DNA of 64,000 nucleotides, from positions 1 to 64,000 of the forward strand of contig NZ_QXIO01000007.1 of the NCBI RefSeq assembly GCF_003545765.1, in the 5' to 3' direction. Shown in pieces: positions 18,114 through 28,538 of this stretch; within the stretch, counting starts at the first letter, position 1, and every line of letters starts with the position of its first letter. Source of the stretch: Colwellia sp. RSH04 (GTDB taxonomy: Bacteria > Pseudomonadota > Gammaproteobacteria > Enterobacterales > Alteromonadaceae). The translations under genes and the position numbers were made by a program. A model generated the notes under the pieces. That model did no database searches. It saw nothing but the letters and a program-made list of their open reading frames with translations, and was not told the DNA's origin.

Positions 18114-18956
18114 CTAGGCTTTTACCCCTAACTCCCTTAAGCGCTCTAACAAGTAGCTTGCTTGAGTATGTTTTTCAGATAAAACAACTTCACTGCGCGG
18201 GTGTAAAAATAAAGGCAACGAAATACGAGACTTATCACTTCCTTTACCGGTTGGGTTAATAACTCTATGGCTAGTCGATGGAAAATAACCACCAGATGCT
18301 TCTTGTAACATATCGCCAATATTAATTATTAAGTTACCGAAATCAGAAGGCACATCCATCCATTCACCATTTTGCTGTTGTACTTGTAAACCAGGTTCAT
18401 TAGCCGCTGGCAAAATAGTGAGTAAATTTATATCTTCATGAGCTGCTGCTCTTATTGCTCCTGGCTCTTCATCTCCCGTTAATGGGGGGTAATGCAATAC
18501 ACGCAATAAGGTGTTTGGGGTATCTTTTATCATATTTGATAAGGCTTCAGAGTATTTTTTCGATACCTCGCTTGGGCTATGTGCTTCTACCCAGTCAAGT
18601 AATTCAGCTGCAAGATCAGAAGTTGATTGATAATAGGCTAGAATTTCATCTTTTAGCTGAGTAGGAATTCGACCCCAAGGGTAAATATGGTAGTACTCTT
18701 TAATATCTTTTTTACTGTGGCCTTTTGCTGTTTCAGAGACCTCAGGAGAGAAGTAGCCATCTTGCTTGTGCGGATCAAAAGCAAAATTATGTTTATCATT
18801 GGATTGAAAAAACGCATGCCAGTTTTTGTAGATTGACTCAACTAAACTCTGTTGAATAGGGTGATTTACGAGCACGCCAAAACCTGTGGTTCTGAGGCTC
18901 TCGACAAATTTCTGTGGTGCATCTTTGTCGGTATAATCTACAACTTGTACTTGCAT
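18114..18956 (-). CDS. Isopenicillin N synthase-like 2OG-Fe(II) dioxygenase
   Basis: 280 residues. The jelly-roll core carries the Fe(II) facial triad H173-x-D175 (AAHEDINLLTIL) and H230 (STSHRVINP), and the 2-oxoglutarate-binding R244-x-S246 (SRISLPLF). The N-terminal DIOX_N-type half includes GFGVLVNHPI. The family hydroxylates or desaturates small molecules with O2, 2-oxoglutarate and iron; the substrate is not visible. Short bacterial members like this are common and mostly uncharacterised. It stands alone: the next gene upstream on the same strand is 199 bases away. Confidence 0.88.
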   Translation of the reverse strand: MQVQVVDYTDKDAPQKFVESLRTTGFGVLVNHPIQQSLVESIYKNWHAFFQSNDKHNFAFDPHKQDGYFSPEVSETAKGHSKKDIKEYYHIYPWGRIPTQLKDEILAYYQSTSDLAAELLDWVEAHSPSEVSKKYSEALSNMIKDTPNTLLRVLHYPPLTGDEEPGAIRAAAHEDINLLTILPAANEPGLQVQQQNGEWMDVPSDFGNLIINIGDMLQEASGGYFPSTSHRVINPTGKGSDKSRISLPLFLHPRSEVVLSEKHTQASYLLERLRELGVKA

Positions 18957-19155
18957 AGTATTCTCATTATTAAATTCTTGACCAATTGGTAAGGTTTATT
19001 TTACTCGTTCTGGTGAATAGTTCAACTGTGTTGAGTTGGTTTTGCACGCGTAAACACCCATAATACTCAAGTAAAGAGTAAGCTAAACTCCAATGCATTC
19101 TTGGTTTGGTTGTACTTCAAAAGAGAGATCTGTTTAGGTGTTAATAGTTAACGAG

Positions 19156-19674
19156 TTACTTGAGCAACTCTTGAACTATTCTTTTTAGTAAAAAGGTTTC
19201 TCTTTCAATCGACATACCTTTTTTTTCACTATGCGCTATTGTGTGTTCGTTATGGGCAATTGCTTCATGGATATTTATCCAAGTGGGGTGCATGCCATTA
19301 GCTATTTCATGGCTTTCTAACTCAGGCGTAAGTAGTTCATCATCAATAGTGCAGGTGTAACAATATGACACCATATGAACAATATCATAGTTATTTTTAT
19401 ACCACGGGCGATACTCTTCGTACTTACCAAACTCTTTTACTTGGCTAATATTGTGAGCGCCAGTTTCTTCTTTTAGCTCTCTTATTAACCCACAAATGTT
19501 GGTTTCATGTTCATCAATACCACCACCGGGTAAACTATAGTCGTGGTAACGTTTGGTGTAGAGAAGGAGAATATCTTCACCTTTTAAAACAATAGCTCTG
19601 CTTGCTTTTCGGGTGAATTGAGCAGCTGATAAATCGCTAATATCAGCATGGGTGGTCGATTTTAATAAACGCAT
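19156..19674 (-). CDS. Nudix hydrolase
   Basis: 172 residues. A complete Nudix box is present: G-x5-E-x7-REL-x-EE-x-G, read as GGIDEHE, TNICGLI, RELKEETGA, so the metal-binding catalytic helix is intact. The N-terminal 25 residues precede the first strand (ASRAIVLKGEDILLLYTKR). It should hydrolyse a nucleoside diphosphate linked to another moiety; the substrate is unknown. It starts two bases after the stop of the Ycf48-like gene, so they are one operon. Confidence 0.9.
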   Translation of the reverse strand: MRLLKSTTHADISDLSAAQFTRKASRAIVLKGEDILLLYTKRYHDYSLPGGGIDEHETNICGLIRELKEETGAHNISQVKEFGKYEEYRPWYKNNYDIVHMVSYCYTCTIDDELLTPELESHEIANGMHPTWINIHEAIAHNEHTIAHSEKKGMSIERETFLLKRIVQELLK

Positions 19675-19676
19675 AT

Positions 19677-20783
19677 TTATTCTTTAACTGGTAGTGAAAT
19701 AACCGCGATATTACCTTTTGCTCCAGCGGCAATAAAAGTATTGTTATCACTGGCTATAGTGTAAAAGCCGTTATTTAAACTTTTTGAGAGCGGCGATTTT
19801 ATAGGTTTTATACTATTTTGGCTATTGCTAGGCACACTTAACGCTTGCCAACTGTTACCATGATCATAAGAGACATCTGTACTGAGTTTGCCTGTACTGA
19901 TACAAATGGCTTGTTGACAAGCCATTGCTGTTCTTAATCCTCGTTGGTCATTGTTAACAGATTGCCAACTATTATTTTTTATAGACGCCATATTACTGTA
20001 ATTAGCAGAACGCGCTAAATAATCACCACCAAGAGCAAACACTTCATTATTACTGTTTAACGCAAGAGCATAAACGCCTGACGTTTGGCTCGCTTTATGG
20101 ATAGGAACAGACCTTCGCTGCCAAGTTTCTCCGTAATCATTACTATGATATACCCATGCGGAAAAGCCACCGGTTGCAAACCAGGCTTTACCTTGCTTAC
20201 CAATGATTAAGGTATTGCCACTTGCGGCAAAAGCCACTTCTTTTTCTTGCAGTGCTGGGATATTACTGTGCTTTATTCTCTGCCATGTTTTGCCACCATC
20301 AGTGGTTTTTTTTATCACAAAATAGCCATCTATAGGGTCACCCATTAATAGCCCTTGTTTTTCATCCCAAAAGGCAATGGAATCAAAAAAGCCTTGCTTG
20401 TGAGGTGTTTGATACATTGGCTGCCAACTGTTACCACCATCACTAGTTTTATAAAGTACTGATAACTCGCCTGAGCCAGCTCCCATAATTATCGCCGTTT
20501 GGCTATCAAACAATGCAATATCTCTAAAGTCAGTTATTATGGAGGATTTAACCGATTTATCTTGCCAGCTAATGCCACCATCTTGACTAACAAAAACGGT
20601 ATTGTTCGCACCTGTTACCCATAAAGAGTGTTCTTTGATGGCACTGCCTCGTAACGATACTTTGGCGGGTAGTTGCTTAAACTGCCATTGTAATGGGGTT
20701 TGTAAAGCGTGACTAAGTTGAGAAAAAGTAATGAATGAAAGCAGAGCTAAAAGAATAAAGGATTTTTTATTTGGTAAAAGCAT
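19677..20783 (-). CDS. Exported Ycf48-like/BNR-repeat beta-propeller protein
   Basis: About 368 residues from the ATG at 20783; a TTG at 20825 would add 14 polar residues ahead of the signal peptide and neither start has a clear ribosome site. A signal peptide (SFILLALLSFITFSQLSHA) is followed by repeated BNR/Asp-box-like turns: SQDGGISWQD, TSDGGNSWQP, TTDGGKTWQR, SNDYGETWQR, YDHGNSWQA. This is the pattern of Ycf48/HCF136-like and sialidase-type propellers. Ycf48 assists photosystem II assembly in cyanobacteria, but this organism shows no photosynthesis genes, so only the fold can be called. Predicted periplasmic. Co-transcribed with the Nudix gene. Confidence 0.8.
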   Translation of the reverse strand: MLLPNKKSFILLALLSFITFSQLSHALQTPLQWQFKQLPAKVSLRGSAIKEHSLWVTGANNTVFVSQDGGISWQDKSVKSSIITDFRDIALFDSQTAIIMGAGSGELSVLYKTSDGGNSWQPMYQTPHKQGFFDSIAFWDEKQGLLMGDPIDGYFVIKKTTDGGKTWQRIKHSNIPALQEKEVAFAASGNTLIIGKQGKAWFATGGFSAWVYHSNDYGETWQRRSVPIHKASQTSGVYALALNSNNEVFALGGDYLARSANYSNMASIKNNSWQSVNNDQRGLRTAMACQQAICISTGKLSTDVSYDHGNSWQALSVPSNSQNSIKPIKSPLSKSLNNGFYTIASDNNTFIAAGAKGNIAVISLPVKE

Positions 20784-20898
20784 TGGATAGTTATCGTTAT
20801 TATTTTTTTGGGTTGTATCGGTCAATCATAGCTTTATTTAATGGGATATAAAATATACACCATTAATTATTATAGTCACTCAAACAATACATCAAGCG

Positions 20899-21765
20899 TT
20901 ACGCTAAGCTACCCTTTAAATAATTAACTAAGGCATTTATTTTGGGTGAGCGTTGCCTGTTAAAAGGGTGAACAGCCCAAACATCTTCATCAGGCTCTTG
21001 AAATTGACTCAACAGAGTCACTAATTTCCCCGTGCTTATAAATGATTCAACATAATAATCGGGCAACTGCACTATGCCTATGCCTTTAAGTGCTGCATCT
21101 AACAAAGCTTGACCATTATTACAACGTAAAGAGCCTGAAACGCGCATGTTGATTTCTTTTGAAGCTTCATTGAAACGCCAAAAATCACGTGTGCCTAATA
21201 AACAGTTATGATGGGTTAATTCAGACAAAGTATGTGGCGTACCAAAAACTTGTAAGTAACTGGGGGCTGCGCAAAGGTAAATTTTTCGCTGAGTAAGTTT
21301 TGTAGCCATTAAACTTGAATCTTTTAACTTACCTAAACGAATGGCTAAATCGTAACCTTCATTAACTAAGTTTATTTGTTGATTAGTTAAATTAACATCC
21401 AGTGATATTTCTTTATGGTTGATTAAAAAATCATTGAGTTTAGGTAGAATAATTTTCTCACCATAGGTTGCGGGAGCCGTTAGTTTTATTTTACCTTGAG
21501 GTTTACTTTGTAAATTAACTATTGCGCGTTCAGCTTCTTGCAAACTATTTAATACTTGTTTGCAGTGCTGAAAATATATTTCGCCTTCAAACGTTAAAGA
21601 CACTTTTCTAGTGGTGCGATAAAAAAGCTTAATGTTAAGTCTTTGCTCTAACTCGGTTACTTGTCGGCTCACTTGAGCAGTAGAAATAGCAAGCTTTTTA
21701 GCGGCCTTAGTAAAACTATTGTTTTCTGCTACGGCAACAAACTCACTAATGCCTTGCCATTCCAT
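20899..21765 (-). CDS. LysR-family transcriptional regulator, divergent from adhC
   Basis: 288 residues. N-terminal winged helix-turn-helix (EFVAVAENNSFTKAAKKLAI, STAQVSRQVTELEQRL) followed by a LysR substrate-binding domain (about 90-285; CrgA-like subgroup phrase GKIKLTAPATYGEKII). It is divergent from the adhC/fghA pair with a 190-base shared region, the usual layout for a LysR protein controlling its neighbour. By analogy it should respond to formaldehyde stress or S-hydroxymethylglutathione, which is inference. A direct repeat AGCTAAG (21846 and 21869, 23-base period) in the shared region is a possible binding element. Confidence 0.92.
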   Translation of the reverse strand: MEWQGISEFVAVAENNSFTKAAKKLAISTAQVSRQVTELEQRLNIKLFYRTTRKVSLTFEGEIYFQHCKQVLNSLQEAERAIVNLQSKPQGKIKLTAPATYGEKIILPKLNDFLINHKEISLDVNLTNQQINLVNEGYDLAIRLGKLKDSSLMATKLTQRKIYLCAAPSYLQVFGTPHTLSELTHHNCLLGTRDFWRFNEASKEINMRVSGSLRCNNGQALLDAALKGIGIVQLPDYYVESFISTGKLVTLLSQFQEPDEDVWAVHPFNRQRSPKINALVNYLKGSLA

Positions 21766-21909
21766 ATTGTTACTCGTGTGTAAAAGTAAATTAATAAAGT
21801 TTATATTATCATCTGTGATGAAATAAATATAATGGCAGTAGTTAAAGCTAAGTTGTTTAGTTCGTTTGAGCTAAGCTTATGGCAAATAATTTATTCTTGA
21901 ACCAAATCA

Positions 21910-23087
<1,178 letters not shown>

Positions 23088-23169
23088 TTCACTTTGATAC
23101 ATAATCCATGTAGGTAAGTAATTATCTCAAAGAAAACCCAATTATAATCAACGGTAGTGAGGTTTATAC

Positions 23170-24021
23170 ATGATTGAGAATATAAGCAGTAATAAAGTGT
23201 GCTCAGGTTGGCATAAACAATATAACCATCAATCGAGTGTATTAAATTGTTCGATGCGTTTTGCTATTTATTTACCCCCACAAGCTAGTGAAAGTCATAA
23301 AGTACCTGTGCTTTATTGGCTTTCAGGGTTAACCTGTAGTGATGAAAATTTTATGCAAAAGGCTGGAGCATTTAAAGCTGCCGCCGAATTAGGTATAGCG
23401 ATTGTAGCGCCAGATACTAGCCCTCGCGGAGAGGAGGTAGCAAATGATGACGCTTATGATCTAGGGCAGGGGGCGGGTTTTTATGTCAATGCAACCCAAG
23501 AGCCATGGCAGCAAAATTATCAGATGTATGATTATATTACTGCTGAGTTACCCGCATTAATTGAAGCTAACTTTCCGGTGACCACAGAGAAAAGTATCGC
23601 AGGCCACTCTATGGGAGGACACGGTGCTTTGGTGATTGGTTTGAGAAACCCTGAGCAATATAAATCAATCTCAGCATTTAGCCCAATATGTAACCCAACA
23701 AACTGTCCATGGGGAGTGAAAGCTTTTACTGCTTATTTAGGCGATGATAAATCGTTATGGCAGCAATATGATGCTACACAGTTAATAGCAGAACACACTT
23801 TACAGCTACCTTTAATGATAGAGCAAGGTTTAGCTGATCAATTTTTAGCGGAACAACTGAATATTGAACAATTTGCTGAAGCCGCTAAAAAAGCCAATTA
23901 CCCAATAGCGTTAAATAAGCAGGAAGGTTATGACCACAGTTATTTCTTTATCGCTAGCTTTATAGAGAAACATATTTTGTTTCACAGTAATGCTTTATTA
24001 AGTAACCTTAGCTCGGGATAA
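23170..24021 (+). CDS. fghA: S-formylglutathione hydrolase
   Basis: 283 residues, esterase D family, normal length. Nucleophile elbow GHSMGGHGAL with S147; the remaining triad includes the Asp in GLADQFL and the His in GYDHSYFF. The oxyanion region LSGLTCSDENFMQKAGA is typical. It cleaves S-formylglutathione to formate and glutathione, the second step after AdhC encoded just upstream. A hairpin terminator follows directly after the stop. Confidence 0.96.
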   Translation: MIENISSNKVCSGWHKQYNHQSSVLNCSMRFAIYLPPQASESHKVPVLYWLSGLTCSDENFMQKAGAFKAAAELGIAIVAPDTSPRGEEVANDDAYDLGQGAGFYVNATQEPWQQNYQMYDYITAELPALIEANFPVTTEKSIAGHSMGGHGALVIGLRNPEQYKSISAFSPICNPTNCPWGVKAFTAYLGDDKSLWQQYDATQLIAEHTLQLPLMIEQGLADQFLAEQLNIEQFAEAAKKANYPIALNKQEGYDHSYFFIASFIEKHILFHSNALLSNLSSG

Positions 24022-24022
24022 T

Positions 24023-24049
24023 AAATAGCTCCCTAGCAGCTATTTTTCC
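24023..24049 (+). terminator. Intrinsic terminator after adhC-fghA
   Basis: An 8-bp stem (AAATAGCT with AGCTATTT) at 24023-24045 with a 7-base loop is followed by TTCC and overlaps a five-T run. It starts two bases after the fghA stop. A further hairpin at 24179-24200 (CTTAACC with GGTTAAG) has no T-tract. Confidence 0.65.
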
Positions 24050-24286
24050 TTACTTCTGCGTTAAATTCATAAACAATAAAATAACTATTCTTAATGAATT
24101 TGCCTTGAATGAAAAAACTATCAAGCTAGTGAGTTACTAAAACCACAAGTTTAACAATATCAAACGATTAACTTATCTCTTAACCCGAGCTGAGGTTAAG
24201 TAAATAACTTTAGCTTGGAGTGAATATAAAATAACAGCAGCGCACTAGGGGGGGATTAGATTTTTTTGCTCCTAGACGCTGATTTT

Positions 24287-24487
24287 TTATTCTTCTGGCT
24301 CTTCTTGAAAGATATCTTCAATAGATAAGCTAAATAACCTTGCCGCCTTAAATGCTAAGGGCAAACTGGGATCAAACTTACCTTTTTCAATAGCATTAAT
24401 TGTTTGCCTTGAAACACCTAATGCTTCGGCGAGTTGAGCTTGAGTCCAATCTCTTTCAGCTCTCAAAACTTTTAAACGGTTTTTCAT
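24287..24487 (-). CDS. XRE-family small transcriptional regulator
   Basis: 66 residues, a single helix-turn-helix: LRAERDWTQAQLAEALGVS, RQTINAIEKGKFDPSLPLA. This is the compact YozG/PlcR-like type commonly paired with a membrane protein. Its ATG overlaps the upstream membrane-protein stop by four bases (ATGA), so the two are translationally coupled. It probably autoregulates the pair through the repeats at 24913-24942. Confidence 0.9.
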   Translation of the reverse strand: MKNRLKVLRAERDWTQAQLAEALGVSRQTINAIEKGKFDPSLPLAFKAARLFSLSIEDIFQEEPEE

Positions 24488-24894
24488 TGGTACTTCCTTT
24501 GACCTTTGATATTAGCGATAAGGTAGGTAATTGCCATAACAATAACCACATGTGAAATCTCAGGCTCAGAATTGATAAGCTTAATATCTTCAAAAAGCTC
24601 ATAACTTAAACCAAAGACCAAGCCTACTCCTAAGGTAAGCCCCATAGCTTCTAACATTATTTTTCGCTGCATCTCATCAAGGTCAATAAGATATTGTCTA
24701 TTCGCAAGTAGCATACCTACACCAGCTGCAATGTTAAGTAATACACCGATGATGGTTAACGTAGTATTAAAGTCCCAGATGAATCTCGGTGCAAAAGCTG
24801 CAATAGCCATTGATACCACCCAAGTTGAAGTCCAGAATAAAAGTTTTTTGGTATTCTTTTTATTTACGGAAGTATAGTTTTTAGCCTTATTCAT
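24484..24894 (-). CDS. Small membrane protein coupled to XRE regulator
   Basis: About 136 residues from the ATG at 24894, chosen because AGGAG lies eight bases upstream; a longer frame to 24927 has no such site. Four hydrophobic segments are seen: LLFWTSTWVVSMAIAAFAP, LTIIGVLLNIAAGVGMLLA, EAMGLTLGVGLVFGL and HVVIVMAITYLIANI, with a cytoplasmic-looking loop YLIDLDEMQRKIML between the second and third. No enzyme motif is visible. Membrane proteins of this layout often sit beside a small XRE regulator in many bacteria; the function is unknown. Confidence 0.8.
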   Translation of the reverse strand: MNKAKNYTSVNKKNTKKLLFWTSTWVVSMAIAAFAPRFIWDFNTTLTIIGVLLNIAAGVGMLLANRQYLIDLDEMQRKIMLEAMGLTLGVGLVFGLSYELFEDIKLINSEPEISHVVIVMAITYLIANIKGQRKYQ

Positions 24895-24912
24895 TGGTAA
24901 AGCTCCTTTGAT

Positions 24913-24942
24913 TTTATGTAAAGTCACCTTTACTTTATGTAA
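24913..24942 (-). promoter_or_regulatory. Operator-like repeats upstream of the membrane protein/XRE pair
   Basis: Two copies of TTTATGTAA (24913-24921, 24934-24942) lie 21 bases apart, two helical turns. Between and overlapping them is an inverted repeat GTAAAG-TCAC-CTTTAC (24918-24933). The site is 19 bases upstream of the chosen start, where an autoregulatory XRE protein would bind. Confidence 0.55.
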
Positions 24943-25119
24943 GGGGGAGTTCTATGTCAAGTGTGTTTTACAAAAAGTACGCTTTAACTTTCTTTTTGTT
25001 ACTAGGTGAAGCGTGTTTAGATAGACTGTTATTTGGGTTCATTTTTAATAATAAAGTGTAATAGCGGCTAATATCTTTACTATACTGTTCATTGTTGTTG
25101 AATTTAAAGGATATGGTTA

Positions 25120-25482
25120 ATGAAGATACTTGTTGTTGATGATATGGCTTCTATGCGTCAGGTAATGTTGCATATGTTAAAGACTTTAGGCCTTCATGAT
25201 AATGATGAGGCTAAAAATGGTCTTCAAGCGTTAAAAATGCTTAGGCAAGGTGATTATGATTTATTAGTGACTGACTTACATATGCCAAATTTAAACGGCA
25301 GGCAGCTACTGGAAAAGGTTAGAGCGGATAAGAAGTTACAAGATTTACCAGTGCTTATGGTAACGAGTGAAGACGATAGAAATGTGGTCTTGTCACTGAT
25401 TGCTGAGAAGGTGACAGGGTTTATTGTGAAACCATTTAAAATAGAAACATTACAAAAACAATTAAACAAAATGAATCATTAA
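25120..25482 (+). CDS. CheY-like single-domain response regulator
   Basis: 120 residues, receiver only. Acid pocket D7-D8 (VVDDMAS), phosphoacceptor D52 (LLVTDLHMPN), the conserved Thr/Ser (VTSED) and Lys (IVKPFK). The sequence is close to the CheY type (SMRQVMLHMLKTLG, NGLQALKML). No kinase or chemotaxis gene is next to it, so it is an orphan that could serve chemotaxis or one of the hybrid kinases. It converges with the periplasmic binding-protein gene after a 19-base gap. Confidence 0.92.
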   Translation: MKILVVDDMASMRQVMLHMLKTLGLHDNDEAKNGLQALKMLRQGDYDLLVTDLHMPNLNGRQLLEKVRADKKLQDLPVLMVTSEDDRNVVLSLIAEKVTGFIVKPFKIETLQKQLNKMNH

Positions 25483-25501
25483 AAGTTACAACACAGCTAA
25501 A

Positions 25502-26371
25502 TCAGTCTTCAAGTGTCGTTTCGTTTATTATCTTCCAGTCTTTAACTAGGGTATTAAAAAAACCCGCTTGCTGGTACGATTTTGTAATCTCTCCTCGCTC
25601 ACGTAAAATGGCTAGCCCTTTTTGCAATGCAATAAATGTTTCTTTTCCTCTTGGGTGTTTTTTAGAAATAGCAAAGTGTCTGCTATCATTTAACGCAACC
25701 TTTACACCCTCAATGGCCTTGATAGAATAATCTTTGCCTTGATAGCTAAAAGGGAGTGTATTAGAAAATGGCGCTAACATGACATCAACCCAACCTTTAC
25801 TGACAATTTTTGCCATTGATAACCATTCTTCCTCGTGCATTAATGATTTTGGTGATATTTGCTTCAATGTTGCCCAATCGACAGGCCAATTTTTGTTGGA
25901 AACAACGGTTAATCGTTGTAAATCACTTAATTGCTTTACTGTGATACTAGAATGATGAGCTGTTGATGTATAAATACCTGCCATATATTCCCCTTTGTTA
26001 ATAACAGGGGCTGAGATATATAGTTCATCAGAATATTGGCTAATATGCGAATGCCACATAGAATCAAAACTAATCAACAATAAACCCGTTTGTAGTAGTT
26101 TTATGTTTCTAGCGTCGTAGTTACCTGTGGTAAAGGTGAATTCTAGGTCAGAACCGCCTAATGTTAACGCTTTTTGTATTAGAATAAATTCAACCACATC
26201 TCGTTGAGTGTTTTGTCCTGAGTAATCAGAGACTTCGATAGGATCTCGTCCATTCAGAATTTCTTGAGCATATTTATAGATATCTGTTTCAACAGAAATG
26301 TTAATTGTTTCTTTCTGAGCAAGCGCATTTAGCGACAAGAGAGCAAGTGATAAACAAAGAAGATGAATCAT
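25502..26371 (-). CDS. Periplasmic SBP_bac_3-like protein
   Basis: 289 residues. A signal peptide (about 1-18, ending ALA) is followed by a two-lobed periplasmic-binding-protein-like sequence: LTVVSNKNWPVDWATLKQIS, VDVMLAPFSNTLP, and a C-terminal helix before EITKSYQQAGF. No permease or ATPase is nearby. Marine gammaproteobacteria carry many stand-alone members of this kind. It might feed a sensor such as the flytrap kinase at 6-10 kb, which is speculation. An alternative is a secreted scavenging protein of unknown ligand. Confidence 0.75.
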   Translation of the reverse strand: MIHLLCLSLALLSLNALAQKETINISVETDIYKYAQEILNGRDPIEVSDYSGQNTQRDVVEFILIQKALTLGGSDLEFTFTTGNYDARNIKLLQTGLLLISFDSMWHSHISQYSDELYISAPVINKGEYMAGIYTSTAHHSSITVKQLSDLQRLTVVSNKNWPVDWATLKQISPKSLMHEEEWLSMAKIVSKGWVDVMLAPFSNTLPFSYQGKDYSIKAIEGVKVALNDSRHFAISKKHPRGKETFIALQKGLAILRERGEITKSYQQAGFFNTLVKDWKIINETTLED

Positions 26372-26420
26372 GATAACTATTTAAAAGGATTTGATTTAAG
26401 TATAGTCAAAGTTATCAAAG

Positions 26421-26447
26421 ATAAAAAAAAGGAGCCGAAGCTCCTTT
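26421..26447 (-). terminator. Intrinsic terminator after the M13 peptidase gene
   Basis: On the minus strand AAAGGAGC-TTCG-GCTCCTTT (26428-26447) forms an 8-bp stem on a stable UUCG tetraloop and continues into a T-tract (complement of the A-run at 26423-26430). It is 25 bases past the stop. Confidence 0.92.
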
Positions 26448-26471
26448 GTTATAAAGTTTAGTGATTAACTA

Positions 26472-28538
26472 TTACCAAATTTTAACGCGTTTTTCTGGAG
26501 CAATGTACATTGCATCGCCTTCCTTAACGTCAAATGCATCGTAAAACTCATTCATGTTAGATAGAGATCCTAAAGCACGGAACTCACCTGGTGAATGAGG
26601 GTCAGTTGCAACACGATTACGCATTGATTTTTCGACAATCTTTGAACGCCAGATTTGTGCGTAACCCATGAAGAATCGTTGGTCACCTGTTAAGCCGTCA
26701 ATTACGGGTGCTTCTTTACCATTTAACGATGCTTTATAAGCTTTATAAGCGATAGTTACACCAGATAAATCACCAATGTTTTCACCCAGTGTTAATTCAC
26801 CATTTACGTTTAAATCTTCAAACACTTGGTAGTTTGCATATTGATCAACTAAAGCTTTAGTACGATTAGCAAACTCTTCAAGATCTTTTTCTGTCCACCA
26901 GTTACGTAAATTACCATCGGCATCATATTTACTACCTTGATCATCAAATCCATGACCCATCTCATGACCAATTACAGCACCGATACCACCGTAGTTAACA
27001 GCATCATCAGCTTGCATATTAAAGAATGGAGGTTGTAATATTGCAGCAGGGAATACGATTTCATTGGATGTAGGGCTATAGTAAGCATTCACTGTTTGAG
27101 GAGACATATGCCATTCCCAGTCATGTATAGGTCCGCCTAACTTGGCAACCTCTTTATCATGACCTAAGCGAGAAGAACGTAATAAATTGCCCACTAAATC
27201 ATCTGATTTAATCGTTAAAGCAGAATAATCTTCCCACTTATCAGGGTAACCAATTTTCGGAGTAAATGCGGCAAGTTTTACATGTGCTGATTTTTTCGTA
27301 TCATCAGACATCCACTCTAAACCGTCAATGCTACTACCGTAAGCTGAACGTAAATTCTCAACTAATTCACTCATACGAGCTTTTGCTTGAGGCGTAAAGT
27401 GACGACCTACGTATACCTTACCAATAACTTCACCTAAGTTACGGTTAACAACACTTACACCACGTTTCCATTGTGCACGTTGCTCTTTACGACCACTTAA
27501 TTGCTTTGAATAAAAATCAAAGTTTTCGTTATCAATGTCAGTACTTAAGTAAGGTGAAAAATGACTTAACGTATGGAATGTTAGGTATGTTTGCCAGTCT
27601 TTTAACGGGGTTTCAGCAAATAATTTACCAAAACCTTTAATGAAGTCTGGTTGGTTAATAATAATATCTTTTTGCGAGGCTACGCCTTGAGCAGATAAAT
27701 AAGCAGACCAGTCAAACGCGTCAGTTAACGTTGATAAATCGCTGACAGCAAACTTGTTGTAACGTTTTTCACTGTCACGAGTTTGTACGCGAGTCCAGTG
27801 GTAGTTTGCAAGTTTTGTCTCTAAAGCCATAATGGTTTTAGCAGCTTCTTTTCCGCCTTTTAAGCCAGCAAGATCAAACATTTTCTCTATGTGGGCAACA
27901 TACCCATCGCGTAAAGCGGTAAAACGTTCAGCTTCATTAAAGTAATAATCTTTATCAGGTAAACCTAGGCCACTTTGCCAAATGTGTGTTGCATAACGAC
28001 TAGAGTCTTTGGCATCGATACTGATATAGAAAGCAAGAGGGCTACCAACGCCAACAGCTTGATATTTACCAAAAAATTCAGATAATTCAGAGCTGTTTTT
28101 TATGTTGTTTATCGCATCAAAAATCGGCTGAATTGGCTTGCTACCCAGTGCATCTCTGTTTTCAGAGTTCATGTATGAGCGAAATAGGTCAGCAACTTTT
28201 TGCTCATCGCTACCCATTTTTAAGTTTTCTGTTGCTGCTAACTCTTCAATAATAGCTTTAACGTCATCGTCAGCTTTATCACGTAAATCATAGAATGAAC
28301 CAATAGCAGTTTTATCACCGGGAACTTCATTATTTTTCATCCAACCACCGTTGACATAACGGTAGAAGTTATCTTGAGCTCTTACTGAATTATCAATATT
28401 CGCTTTTTCAATACCTGAAGCTAAAGCGGTTTTTTGGGTACTTATGGCACTGTTAACATCATTATTATTTACTTGGCTGTTACAGCCAGAGATAAGTAGT
28501 AATGAAGAACAAATTGCACTGGTTAAAATTGCTTTCAT
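26472..28538 (-). CDS. M13-family zinc metallopeptidase lipoprotein (neprilysin/PepO-like)
   Basis: 688 residues, full length for M13. Lipobox ISGC (C19). The N-terminal M13 domain begins RAQDNFYRYVNGGWM; the catalytic part has the zinc motif GAVIGHEMGHGFDDQGS, the third ligand region LTLGENIGDLSG, the substrate-binding NAYYSPTSNEIVFPA and the C-terminal end typical of the family (MYIAPEKRVKIW). Function: endopeptidase cleaving peptides on the amino side of hydrophobic residues, anchored in the cell envelope. Monocistronic, with its own terminator. Confidence 0.96.
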   Translation of the reverse strand: MKAILTSAICSSLLLISGCNSQVNNNDVNSAISTQKTALASGIEKANIDNSVRAQDNFYRYVNGGWMKNNEVPGDKTAIGSFYDLRDKADDDVKAIIEELAATENLKMGSDEQKVADLFRSYMNSENRDALGSKPIQPIFDAINNIKNSSELSEFFGKYQAVGVGSPLAFYISIDAKDSSRYATHIWQSGLGLPDKDYYFNEAERFTALRDGYVAHIEKMFDLAGLKGGKEAAKTIMALETKLANYHWTRVQTRDSEKRYNKFAVSDLSTLTDAFDWSAYLSAQGVASQKDIIINQPDFIKGFGKLFAETPLKDWQTYLTFHTLSHFSPYLSTDIDNENFDFYSKQLSGRKEQRAQWKRGVSVVNRNLGEVIGKVYVGRHFTPQAKARMSELVENLRSAYGSSIDGLEWMSDDTKKSAHVKLAAFTPKIGYPDKWEDYSALTIKSDDLVGNLLRSSRLGHDKEVAKLGGPIHDWEWHMSPQTVNAYYSPTSNEIVFPAAILQPPFFNMQADDAVNYGGIGAVIGHEMGHGFDDQGSKYDADGNLRNWWTEKDLEEFANRTKALVDQYANYQVFEDLNVNGELTLGENIGDLSGVTIAYKAYKASLNGKEAPVIDGLTGDQRFFMGYAQIWRSKIVEKSMRNRVATDPHSPGEFRALGSLSNMNEFYDAFDVKEGDAMYIAPEKRVKIW

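Noticed and set aside
24179..24200. Second hairpin downstream of fghA as a terminator
   Set aside because: A 7-bp stem without a T-tract and 160 bases past the stop; the hairpin at 24023 explains termination better.
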